A DNA stretch of 64,000 nt from Cyanophora paradoxa. Taxonomy: Eukaryota > Glaucocystophyceae > Cyanophorales > Cyanophoraceae. The position numbers were made by a program, and so were the translations under genes. Of the stretch, positions 49,001 to 59,359 are shown one piece after another. Each line of letters opens with the position of its first letter. Within the stretch, counting starts at the first letter, position 1. The stretch spans positions 124,001-188,000 of the forward strand of contig QPMI01000515.1 of assembly GCA_004431415.1 (NCBI GenBank). Direction: 5' to 3'. A model generated the notes under the pieces. It did not search any database. It was not told where the DNA came from and saw nothing but the letters and a program-made list of their open reading frames with translations.

Positions 49001-52000
49001 GTGCCCAAGGTGCGCGCAGTGCCGAAGACTCGCCAAGTCGATTCGCGTTTCGAAGCTCCCGCCCTCAGACGCGTCCGTCGAGCTCGAGCGTGCTCTCCAG
49101 CTCCCGAGCGTAGGCCCGCTCGTCTCTCCCTTCCTCGATGCGGACTGCGAGACGTGCACTTCGTAAGTGCCGATTGGACGCTCTCTCGTCTGCATTCTTC
49201 GCACTCACATTCTCTTTGCGCGCCAGCATTCTTTACGGCGTGTCCGGCTCAACTGGTGCCACTCCCACTTCCCGCTTCTTCTCTATGACGGGTGATCACG
49301 TCTTCAAGTCGACTGCATTTATTTCTAATATCGAAGCGTCTTTTGCAGGCACCGTTCCGATCCCCGCTGCAAACTGCACGTACCCGGCCACTGCCGAGCT
49401 GCCCGCCGTCCCCTTCTCTTCAATCTTTGGAACTATTCCCGTCGCATCTCAGCCTCCGGCGCCCACCGTACCCCCGCCAGCACCACCGCGCACCCCGACA
49501 CCGTCCCCATATGGACCTCCGACGACGCCCAGTCCGACGACCCCGACGGCTCCGACCCCTTCCCCAGATCCTGTCGCGGTTTCTTTCTGGCTCTCTGTCC
49601 AGGCGACCCAAGAAGAATGCGCTTCTTACCTACAGCGGTACGATGCAGCGTCGGTTTCGACGCGGTTTTCGCGGCTGGTGTTCGCTTCGCTCTCCGTGCG
49701 CGCGGACGCTGAGGAGGTGCGCGGCGCCATCTTTCGTGCTCCGCGCGAGTTGCCGACGGCCGCGGGACGCAGGGCCGCCTGCGGATCACAGACGTCCGCT
49801 GCGGGTCGGTCCTATTCCGCGTGGAGGTGCTGAGGGCGTCGGCGGGGCCGACCGTCAGCCCCGTCTCCGATCTCTTCATTGTGGAGTCGGTGGGCAACCT
49901 CACGCGGGGCGGCCGGCTGGTCATGCCAGAACTCGAGGACCGGCCCGTCTCTTCGATGTTCAACGCGTCGTTCGCGCCCGGCGTGCCCGCGTCCGGCCCG
50001 ATCGCCGGCGCCCTCGCCCGGGGCGAGGCCATCACCATCGACCTCGCCAACCCCGCCCCGACACCCCCGCCCGCGAGCGGCGGCGGGCCGATCGCGAGCG
50101 GCGCCTCTGCGGCGGCGGCGGCGGAGGGTGCACCCTCCGACAGCGGAGGACCCGGAACACCCGTGGGCGCGCTGGCGGGTGCGGTGGCGGCAGCCGGCGC
50201 TCTGTTCATCGCGCTTGGGGGCGGCCTTTACATCGTCAAACGACGGAGGAGGCGAGCTTACAGCGCGGGTGTCAACACGGGCCGAGCTCCTCTAGATCTC
50301 GATCCCGAGCTTCCGGTGCGACTTCGATGTGTGTAATTGCCACACCTGTGCAGCCGCCTGACTGTCTCGTCACTCAGTTCACGGACTATTACGCAAGCGA
50401 CAACGAATTCCAAAGCCCCACCCTCCTGCAGACAACCACGACGTTCGACCCGCTTACAAACGGGAACGCGACAACCACGTGGGTCCGCGCTGCTATAGCA
50501 GACTTGCGATGACCCGCAGGACTCCTGAACAGCGCCGCAGATCGATTTCCCGGCGCTGAGCGACCGCGAGCTGGACCTCCTTCGGCTCGTCGGCGTGGAA
50601 ACAGCGCGCAAGGCGGGCAAGGCGGGCGTCGCCACCGCGGGCCTCACGCTGGCCCAGCGCGCTGCCATCTCGCCGCCAAAGCCCATTCCTCCCGAGCTGC
50701 TGGATTGCGTCCAGGAGCCGCTCGCGATGCTCGGCGAGGGAGCGTTCGGTCGCGGTGCGCGTCTTGATCATCGGATCCGACGCCCAAGCCGTGTTAGTTA
50801 CCGACGCCCAAGCAGTGTACGCGGTGAGCATACCTCGGTCGCTTGCGACATGGCTTCCCTGTTCGGGCGAGGACGAGCTCGCGTGTGGGACGTCAACCGG
50901 GGAGATGGTCACGCTCAAGCGGGCGGTGAAAGAGGTCGCTCTCAGCGACAGGGACGTCGCGGCCCGCGAGATCCACGGGGCACGCCTCCAGATGGTGCTT
51001 CTTCTCCTGTACCGTGAACTGTCGACGGAATAAAGTTTGCCCGCCGCAGCTGTGCGACCACCCGAACGTTCTCCGCTGCGAGGCCATCTTCGCGGACCGC
51101 TTCAAGCTCTACGTGGGTCCGTCGGCTTTGCTCGCGCTTCGAATTCTCTGTTTGACATTCTGATGCGTGTCTCCGCAGTGCTGCCGCTGGCGGACGTGTC
51201 GCTCAGCTCGCTCCTCGCGAACCGGGGCGTCCTCCCGTCGGACCTCATCGCCTCGTTCGCCTTCCAGATCGCCTCGGGTGCCGGCGCTCTAAGCTGCCGT
51301 CCACCTCTTCAGATCAAGATCCGTATGATCATGAACGATCTGCAGGGATGGCGTACCTGCACCACGAGCTGGCGCGGCCCGTCGCGCATCGCGATCTGGT
51401 GCGTGCCCTCCTTGCTTGCTCTAAGCGCCTGCAACGGACTGTTCACGTTTCGCGCAGAAACCGCAGAACGTCCTCGTGTTTCGCGAGGTAGATGCTCGTC
51501 GAATCAAGTCTCTTCTAGATGGACACTCACCGCTCTCTTCGACAGGAGGACGGCGCGCCTCCGACGCTTCGACTGTGCGATTTCGGTCCGCCAGATCTAG
51601 AGGCTTCCCTCCACTGTTCCGCCGCTGTTGAATCTTGGCCTCCTCAGGGATCTCCCGCCACGTCGAGACCGCAAAGTCGCTTCGCGGGACCCTGTCAGCT
51701 GCAGCCCTCTCGCGGTTCCGCACTGCCCGTCCGACGGTCATCCTGACTCTCTCCCCGTCCGCAGGGTCTACCTGCCACCGGAGGTCTACTCGAAGGACCA
51801 CACCGCCACCAAGGCCGACGTGCGCGCCGCGCTGGTTCTAGAGTCAAAGAAGTTTGAGCTGAGGCCGCTCGCGTCAGGTCTGGGCCTTCGGCATCATCCT
51901 CATGGAGATGTCGACCGGCTCGAAGCCCTTCGGCGGCACGATGATCGGCCCCGAGGAGCTCACGAGGGGCCAGCCCTACCCCCGCGCTGCCTTCGCCGCC

Positions 52001-52412
52001 GTCCCCGAGCCGCTGCGGCCGCTGGCGCGCTCGTGCCTCGAGAAGAAGCCGACGCAGCGGCCCACCTTCCTGTGCGCATGCGCGCTGCGCTTAGGACAGG
52101 AGCAATCCTCGGCTGATCCCGCCCGCCGCGCGCAGGGAGATCCGGGACTCACTGGGGCGCCTCCTCGCCCCCTCCCAGCCGAACCCCGCCGCCGTCGCCG
52201 GAGCCGACGCACATTTGCGGGTGGCGGCGCCGGCGCCGAGCCCGCGGCTGGCGCCGGCCCCCGCGGCGGTCGAGGCCGAGGTGGCGCCCGAGGCCCGAGG
52301 GAGCGCGCCCTCTTTGGGCCAGGAGCGCACCCGAGGCCAGAGCCCCTCCGCGGCGTTTGCCGAGCTCGAGCGCGATAATGATGTTCGCGCCATCGTCGTC
52401 CAGGTCGATTGA
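40023..52412 (+). CDS. Giant receptor kinase: kelch-like repeats, tandem FN3-like domains, TM helix, TKL-like kinase
   Basis: The ATG at 40023 gives a signal or anchor helix (FLGLGLVVVAFASTCLLSLI). Exons to about 43.05 kb carry kelch-like blades, e.g. GRVSFMVVGGKLSTGS, ARLGSRLFLSAGGVTG, FWNGSVWYAGGMVHD and ARAGSKMYVYGGQA. After a beta-rich segment (43.4-44.35 kb) come about eight FN3-like domains with two Cys (44.4-47.8 kb). More blade-like exons (48.2-49.0 kb), a Pro/Thr stalk (about 49.45-49.57 kb) and a transmembrane helix with stop-transfer arginines follow (AGALFIALGGGLYIVKRRRR, about 50.2 kb). The cytoplasmic kinase has LGEGAFG (50.73), AVKEV (50.93), HPNVLRCE (51.06), HRDL joined to KPQN across an intron (51.4/51.46), CDFG (51.58), YLPPEVYS (51.77), WAFGIILMEMSTGSKPFGG (51.89) and RPTF (52.06 kb). 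All catalytic residues are visible. Stop TGA 52410-52412. Exon joins are by eye, and it may be two genes. Confidence 0.72.
44801..46650 (+). repeat. Near-identical 790 bp tandem duplication inside the receptor-kinase gene
   Basis: The landmark CCGCCGGCCGCACCGGCTGT starts at 44801, 45591 and 46387, giving periods of 790 and 796 bp. The extra 6 bases are ATCATG-type, just before the third copy. Units one and two each contain two FN3-like exons and their introns and differ by few substitutions. The third copy covers only the first domain, to about 46650, then diverges. Conserved introns show that this was a recent genomic duplication. Confidence 0.95.
50160..50262 (+). other. Transmembrane segment of the receptor kinase
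   Basis: The reading GALAGAVAAAGALFIALGGG then LYIVKRRRRR is a single hydrophobic span followed by five or more basic residues. It separates the Pro/Thr stalk and extracellular domain from the kinase side and sets a type I topology. Confidence 0.85.
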
Positions 52413-53901
52413 TCTCAGTGGCACGCGGTGATTATTATGACCACTGAGTCACTCACAAAGAAGCTTGCAATCGGCGAACATATGGCAAAGCTTTAATTTG
52501 CCACTGACTCAGTGAGTCACTCACAAAGAAGCTTGCAATCGGCGAACATATGGCAAAGCTTTAATTTGGCCTCCTTCGTTCTTCCTCTCGATCCTCCGGA
52601 TCCTCTCGCTTCGAGGATTTTTCCATCGCGCGCGATAGTTTGTTTTTGGTGAATTGCCGGCTTGGGATAGTAAAGTCTGGCCTCTTTTAATTTCCTTCCT
52701 CATTCTCAGTCCTACCCCCCTCCTCCTTCCCCCCCCCCGGGCCCGACGCGGATCGACTCTCTTTAGCTTTTCTCCTATCCCCGCTTGACTTCCTGTCGTC
52801 CATTTGCTTCAAATTTACTTAAGGACTGAAAGCGTCGCGTCCGTATGTTTTCGCGCCCTGAAAGCATCGCCGTAACTTTTCCTTTGTCATGCTTTGCTGT
52901 CCCTCCCGGCTTATATAATTAAGTTCCTGTTTTAAGTTCTCCGGCAGCAAGGGGGGGAAGCAAGGGGGGGAACGAGGGAGAGGCGGGAAAGGGGAGGACT
53001 CCGGGATCGATGGTAGGACTCCGTCTTGCTGCCACGGTAGGACTCCGTTTCTCGCTTCGCTCAGGCCTAGGGGGACAGAGACGGAGAGGAGAGGCCAAGG
53101 AGAGACTCCTGAGAAGAGAAGAGGATAGGATAAGAGAGGAGAGGAGAGGAGAGGAGACAGGAGAGGAGAGGAGAGGAGAGGAGAGGAGAGGAGAGGCCTA
53201 GGAGAGGAGAGGAGAGAATAGATGAGGAGAGGGGTAACGAGGGGAGGAGAGGGGAGGGGAGTGGAGGAGAGTTTAGGAGAGAAGAGGAGAGAGGAGGAGA
53301 TGAGAGGAGAGAAGAGGAGGGGAGGGGAGAGAGGGGAGAAAATCACGGAGAGAAGTGACAGGTGAGCTGGGACAGAAGGGCGAGGGGGAGAGTAGATGCG
53401 GGATGTCAGGATAGATAGAGAGGAGACTGGGGAAGCTCTGCGGAGAGAGCGGGGGAAGCGCATTCTCCCCTGAAACAGAGCATTCTCCCCTAAGAATTTG
53501 GGGACGAATCGTTCCGAGTTCTCCCGAAGTCCCCTAAGAATCTCGACCAATCAGGTCACGAATAACCAGTCATTTTTTCCAATTGTTGCGAACTGGCCCT
53601 CGAGTCGGTGCTGGTCTGCAAAATTTTTGGATGGACGCGAGCTGAGCTGAAGGGTAGCAAAGGGGGAAATCCTAATCGGATGTTTTACCCTCCCCATGCA
53701 ATATATTTGTTTGTCAAGCCCAGGATCGTCCTATATAAATTTCGTATGTACGTACGTATACAACTATGTACGTACGTAAACGTATGTATGTACAATCTCT
53801 ACTCAGCGCTTCAAACGTGTGGCCGCGCCGACGTCGACTCGCTCTGAATGCGCGCGCGGCACGAATAAATAACAGTCTGACATAATCGAGGGACGCGGGG
53901 A
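52413..53901. repeat. Convergent intergenic repeats: 55 bp direct repeat, dispersed repeat, GGAGA minisatellite
   Basis: A 55 bp sequence beginning GAGTCACTCACAAAGAAGC occurs at 52446-52500 and again at 52514-52568, essentially identical. The stretch 52747-52912 is a copy of the repeat at 36765-36960. From about 53090 to 53345 there is a purine-only (GAGAGGAG)n minisatellite on the plus strand. From 53740 to 53795 ACGTACGTA-type palindromic words occur. No gene is supported; long frames through the minisatellite are compositional artefacts. Confidence 0.7.
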
Positions 53902-56900
53902 TTAGTGGAGAGAAAGTAGGATCGGAGCGGCGGGACCAGAGTGGCGGCGGGGCGCCGCGGTCGCGGCCGAGCTGGAAGGCCGAACGGGGCTGGGGGGCGG
54001 GAGGGGGGATTTTTGGGGGTACTCGGGGGTAACGGCGAAGGCCGAGGGGGGTAGGTGGAAGAGCTGCGACCGCGGGCCTCGAATCAGATCAGATCGATGA
54101 ACAGACGAAAAGAAGCCAGGCCAGCGGTGCACTAATAATAATATTACTAATTGATCCGGGATTCGAACCTGCGCATCTTCGGGACCGAGCGCGCCGCGCT
54201 TGCCGGGCGAGGCGGAGGGCGCCCGGAGGGCCGCCGCGGCGCGGGAGCCGGTGCCCGCCAGCTGCAGCATAGGCGAGGCGGACCTCGGCCGCTGCTGGTG
54301 GTGCTGCTGCCCCGCCCGCGCCCTCCCGTGCATGTCGTACCCCGACCTGCCGGAGGCAGAGGAAGCTTAAGCAGAGCGCGCGGGACGCGGTGGGTGGGTG
54401 GGTGGGTGGGTGGGGTGGGGGGGGGGGGGGGGGGGGGGGGGGGGCGGGTACAGCGCGCTCGCCTTCGGGGCGCCAGGCCGCAGAGGCTCTCCTCCTCCCC
54501 CGCCCCGCCGCTCCCGTGCAGCAGCGACGCGCCGCCATCCTGCGAATCACACGCACGTACCCCCGTGAGGCAACGAAGAAGAAAGTATGCGACCGGGAGG
54601 TACAGCGCTAGCGTGCGCACCGCGGACTTGTTGTTGCCCACGTGCTCCGTCGTCAGAGCCGCCAGCATCGGCGCCGACGCCCTTCGGCTGCACCAGTACC
54701 GTACCCCTGCATTCAGCTACACCGCGCACCGCGTACCGCGCCGCGCCGATCGACGGCGTGTACCCCCAATCCCCCGCCTACCCCGCCCCCGGCCCCCACT
54801 ATGACTCCCCCCCCCCTATGACCCCCGCCAGTTAAAAAAAACAACCACTATGACCCCCCCGCCCCCGCCCCCGCCCCCGCCCTGGCCCCGCCCCGCCCCC
54901 GCCCCCGCCCTGGCCCCCGCCCCCGCCCCGCGGACCTGCGCAGGTTGCTGGCCAGGGCCGCCGGGTTCAGCCGGTCCTCCACGTCCCTGCGGCGAAAACG
55001 CGAAGCTCAGCCGGGGCGTGGCGCGGCGTGGCAAGGGGGACGGCCGTGGATCCCCGGCCTAAATTAAGGATCTAGAGCCTATATAGCGGCGGCGAGGTCC
55101 AGGTCTATATCCCCGGCCTAAAGGATCCTAATGGTGCGAGGTCTAGGTCTATAGCGGCGAGGCGCGAAGCTCAGCCGAGACAAGGCGTGGCAAGGAAAGA
55201 CAAGGCGAGGCGAGGCGGGGGGCCCTGGACCCCCCCAGCAATTGCAAACGAATCTAGATCTAGATCTAGGTCGGGATCCAGCTGCGGCCCGCGCGCGCAC
55301 CGGGGCAAGGGCAAGGGGGACGGCCACGGATCCCCCGCCTAAAGGATCTAGAGCCGGGTGCGAGGTCTAGGTCTATAGCTAGGACCGGAGCTCTGGATCC
55401 AGCAGCGGCCCGCTCGCGCATGCGCACCTGCGCCGCCGCGCCGTCCGCGTTGCCTCGTGCTGGTGGTGGCGGCGGTGACCGTACCCCTCCTCGCCCCGGG
55501 CCTCCCCCTCCCCCTCCCCCTCCCCCTCGTCGTCCTCCTCGTCCTCGTCCTCGCCGGCTGCGGGGCGGGGCGCCCTCGGCGGCTCCGTCGGCACGATCTG
55601 AGCGATCGCGAGGGTCAGATCACATCGGATCGGATCGGATCGGATCAGACGGACCGAGCCGTTGATAGCATCGGCGACGGCCGCCGCCACCGCGCCGGAG
55701 GCCCTGCCGCGGAATAAGCGAGCGAGGGAAGGAGGAGGGGCGGCTTCTCGGGGGCCTCACGGCCCTTTGAGATGAGGAGATCCTTCGTGCTTTCTATCCT
55801 TTGTACCCTAGCAAGGGGTGGGGGACGGGCGGGGGGGAGGGGGGGTACCTGTGGACGCCGAGGCCGCGCTGGAGAGTCTCGACGAGCTCGGGGCTCTCGA
55901 TGGCGGCAAAGAGCACGTCCGCCACCGACGCGAAGCCCTGTGCGGGGCGGGGGCGTTAATAAAGGAGCGCGCGAGGGAGGAAAGGAAAGGAAAGGGAGGG
56001 GCTCGTGAAAGAGCAGGAGAAGCCGAGGCTGTACAGGTCTGGATCTGGATTTAGATCGAGATGTAGATCTAGATCGATCTAAGCGAGCGCGGCGCCCTCG
56101 CGAGCTCGCCGGGGCCCTGGGCCTGGCTACTCCAGCCGCCTACTAGTATCTCTCAGGGTCTGCCTCATGATCGGGGTCCAGGCCTAGGGCGCAAGTCGGA
56201 TCAAGGGGGTCCGAGGCTGTACAGATCTAGATCTAGATCTAGATCTCTCCAGGCCTGCCTCGTGATCGGAGTCCAGGCCCAGGCCCAGGGGGCGCCCCCG
56301 CGGACCTTGCCGAGGGGGTCGGCGGCGCGGAGGACCGTTCGCGCGAACGCAAAGGCGGCCTCCCGGTTCACCGTCCACTGCGCACGAAGGCGTCACGGGG
56401 GGGGGGGGGGTGGGGGGGGGAGGTGGGGAGGGAGGGAGGGCGGGGGGAAGGTGGGAGCCACTTTCTCGCTATATATTCGCCTCTTCTACAATTATATTAG
56501 CTCCGATCTGGTCCTCTTCTACGTTCACTTAGCTATATTCTCTTTTAGATTCTCTTTTAGATGAATGTTTCCTGAGTTCGTTTTGTATGCGGGCTCGAGC
56601 ACGGCTCCAGCTATATATAGCGGACCTGGCGCTCGGAGGAGGGTAGCTTGGCGAGGAAGAAGCCCCGGAGCTCGGCCTCCGTCAGGTGCGACGCCCCCGC
56701 CCCCGCCATCATCGCTGCGGGGGGCGAGGAGGGGAGGGTGAGGCGAGGACAGCGGAAGGCGGAGACTAGTCACTAGACTAGACTCACTGACACTAGACTA
56801 GGTCAGGTGCGACGCCCACGCCCCGCCTATCATCGCTGCGGTGGGCGAGGAGGGGAGGGCGGCGGAGGGTGAGGGCGAGGGCGGCGGGCGGGGCGGGCCT

Positions 56901-58440
56901 AGGCGGTCTGAAACTAGACTAGGTCAGGTGAGGACCGTGCGGAGGGTGAGGCGAGGACAACGAGCGGGGCGAGGGCGGCGGGGGCTGCGTATGCGGATGG
57001 GGCGCGGGCTGGGCGGGCCTAGGCCCTTGGCAGTCTAGAACTAGAACTAGAACTAGATCGATCGGTGAGGCTCCTATCTAGAACTAGAGGCAGTCTGGGC
57101 AGGTCTAGCTCAATAGCTAGTTCTAGACCCTCGATCGGGACCCTGCCAAACTTCCCGCCCGCCCACCGCACGGGCGAGCTGGGCCCCGAGGTCAAGTGCT
57201 AGTTCTAGACCCTCGCCCTCCCTCGGAGAGCTGGGCCTCCAGGTCTAGCGATCTAGAACTAGAACCAGCCCTCGCCTGCCGGCTCGCCGGCCCGCCCGCC
57301 CGCCCGGCCACCGCACCGCTTAGCTGGGCCTAAAAACTCTAAAAAACTCTGGGCCGTTTTGCTGGGTGGCTCGATCTTAAACTAAAACTCGTAGCCTCGA
57401 CCCCGCCACACCGAAGCCACCTTGGGCTATCTCTCCGCACCGTTCAGCTGTGCCTCGAGGTCGGCGTAGAGGAGGCGGGCGACGCCCATGCGGAAGTCGA
57501 GGAACGAGAGGGGCGTGCGCGCCCCGGAGCCCGCCGTGTTCAGGAACCGGAAGAGCGCCGAGACCTAGGATTATAGTTAATTATAAGGTCAAGGTCAAGG
57601 TTCAGGCTAAGGTTAGATCTAATATATGGAGGTCAAGGCGAAGGTCAAGGTCAGGCGAGGAAGGGGGGCGGTTGGATGGGCGGCGGTGCGCGGTGCGGCG
57701 GGCGCGTGCTCGGATCGGCCGGGGCAAGCGGTGACATCGATGGCGGCGAGGAGGCGGAGCGGGGCCGGGGTGGTGCGGGGCGGGGCGGGGTGGGGCGGGC
57801 GGAGCGGGGCGGGGCCGGGGCGGGCGGGGCGGAGCGAAGCGGGGCGGGGGGGGGGGGGGGGGGGGGGGGAGGGGGGGAGGGGGAGGGGAGGGGGGGGGGG
57901 GGGGATCTACATCTACGTATACATACGCCTGGAAAGCCAACGCTGCGAGCTCGAGGGCGAGGGCGCGGGCGCGGGCGGGAGCGCACCCACTGCCGCTCCT
58001 TGATGGAGAAGAGGTCCTTGACGAAGTCCTGGAAGCCCTGCGGCGGCGCCGGCGGCGATCAAATTGAAGGCCTGGCGCGCGGGGCGTGGCGTGGGGCCCC
58101 ATTGCAAGGATCGAATCGCACCTTCAAGCCGATCTCCAGGTGCGCGCTCTCGCCGTGGCCGCTGCAGTGCCGCTCAAATCGCGCACGAATGTCCTCCATC
58201 TGCGGTGCGCGTCGGCTGCGGCAGCGGCTGCGGGCGCGCTCGGAGCGGTGCCAGAGGGCGCGCGCGCGGAGATGTAGATCTAGATCTAGCTATAGAGCGG
58301 CGGACCTTGCGTCCAAGGATGCCGTTCCGAATCGCGTCCACTTTCTGCAGCGAGCCGAACAGTCATTGCAGCTGGTGCCGCTTGCGGTGCGTGGCTTTTG
58401 GAGATGGGTTCGTGGGTGCCAGGGCTTGGTTAGCTAAATG
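53902..58440 (-). CDS. EF-hand-like multi-exon protein with proline-rich C-terminus
   Basis: Minus-strand exons include KVDAIRNGILGRK (about 58.31 kb), MEDIRARFERHCSGHGES with HLEIGLK (about 58.2-58.12 kb), GFQDFVKDLFSIKERQ (about 58.04 kb), SALFRFLNTAGSG with LSFLDFRMGVARLLYADLEA (about 57.56-57.45 kb), LTEAELRGFFLAKLPSSERQ (about 56.68 kb), FAFARTVLRAADPLGK joined to GFASVADVLFAAIESPELVE (about 56.35/55.93 kb), a poly-Glu/Asp stretch near 55.5 kb and LAALTTEHVGNNKSAVRTLA (about 54.66 kb). The AADPLGKGFAS and LNTAGSG...LDF segments resemble EF-hand loops, some lacking acidic ligands. The last exon runs to a TAA at 53902-53904 and is Ser/Pro-rich. Introns carry very long G tracts on the plus strand. 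The design resembles the 16-28 kb gene, so a cytoskeletal role is possible. Start not fixed. Confidence 0.45.
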
Positions 58441-58618
58441 CGCAGGCTCGGCCCGCAGGCACGCGTACGAGCACTGAGGTGACTTGAGAGCCTATCAGAA
58501 GCGTCTAGCAGGAACTCTGGAAGCCCGGGAGCGCTGCCCCCGCGCGGGGGGCGCGCCAGCTGGCGGAGATCCGGTCCGGAGCCTCCGAGGCCTAGGCAGC
58601 GCGTTGGCTGCTCTCCCG

Positions 58619-58815
58619 CTAGCTGAACAGCCGCACGAAGCGCGGATCCCGGAGGCGCACCGCATCTTTGAGGGACAGTTGAATGCGCTCGGGAGCTCCC
58701 GGGTTGAGGAGGATCGCTAGAGAGTGGCTCTTGCTCGGGCTGTACTGGACTTTCAGGTTCTGCATCCCCGGGATCGCCGGTGCATCGCGGGCAAGCCGGA
58801 GATCGCCGATCGAGA
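58619..58815 (-). CDS. C-terminal coding block, unrecognised
   Basis: A frame reading IPGMQNLKVQYSPSKSHSLA, then LLNPGAPERIQLSLKDAV and DPRFVRLFS ends at TAG (58619-58621). It has balanced, protein-like composition, unlike the surrounding DNA. It could be the last exon of the gene whose other blocks lie at 59.4-60.6 kb, or a separate small gene. The open frame continues upstream to about 59041, but that part looks less protein-like. No family is recognised. Confidence 0.35.
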
Positions 58816-59359
58816 TGCGCTGGCTGGTTCTTCTTGAATCGGGCTCGAGCTGGAATCGATCCTGCGTTTTTGTAGTCCCGGTGTTGCGGCTGCTGGGATG
58901 CAGGATCATGCATGCGCAGCTGCAGCTGTGTCCATCACTGCACGTGTGGCCCTGACCATGGTTCGCGGCTGTTACGAGCGGCGCGAATTCGCGGTTAACG
59001 TTCGCGGTTCGGTGCGCACGTACTACGGTATACGTACGCACTAGTACTAGTACTATAGCTAGTACTAGTACTGCGGCAGCTCGGCGCCGGCGTTCCGGGC
59101 CTCCGGACGTTTACACTATGATATCTAACGGTTCAACTTTCAGTTCAGCTGTTGCAACTGCCTACAAGGCTAGACCCTGCGTCGCCCGGACGGCCGTGGC
59201 CGGCCGCGCGCGGCGCCGCGGGCCTAGGGGGCTGGGCGGGGCCGGGGGCGGAGGACGGGGGCCTGCGAAAGGGGATCGAATCTGGAGCTCGATCGAGGGA
59301 CCGAGGCGCAGAGTGGGAGCGCGCACCGCCCGAGAGGCGAAGGTCCGAGGCCTAGGCCG

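Noticed and set aside
52819-53550. 243-codon minus-strand frame rich in Leu/Ser/Pro
   Set aside because: It is a translation of the purine/pyrimidine minisatellite and its flanks.
54140-54180. GGTTCGAATCCCGG on the minus strand, like a tRNA B box
   Set aside because: The T stem does not pair (GCAGG versus CCCGG) and no A box, anticodon arm or acceptor partner lies at the right distance.
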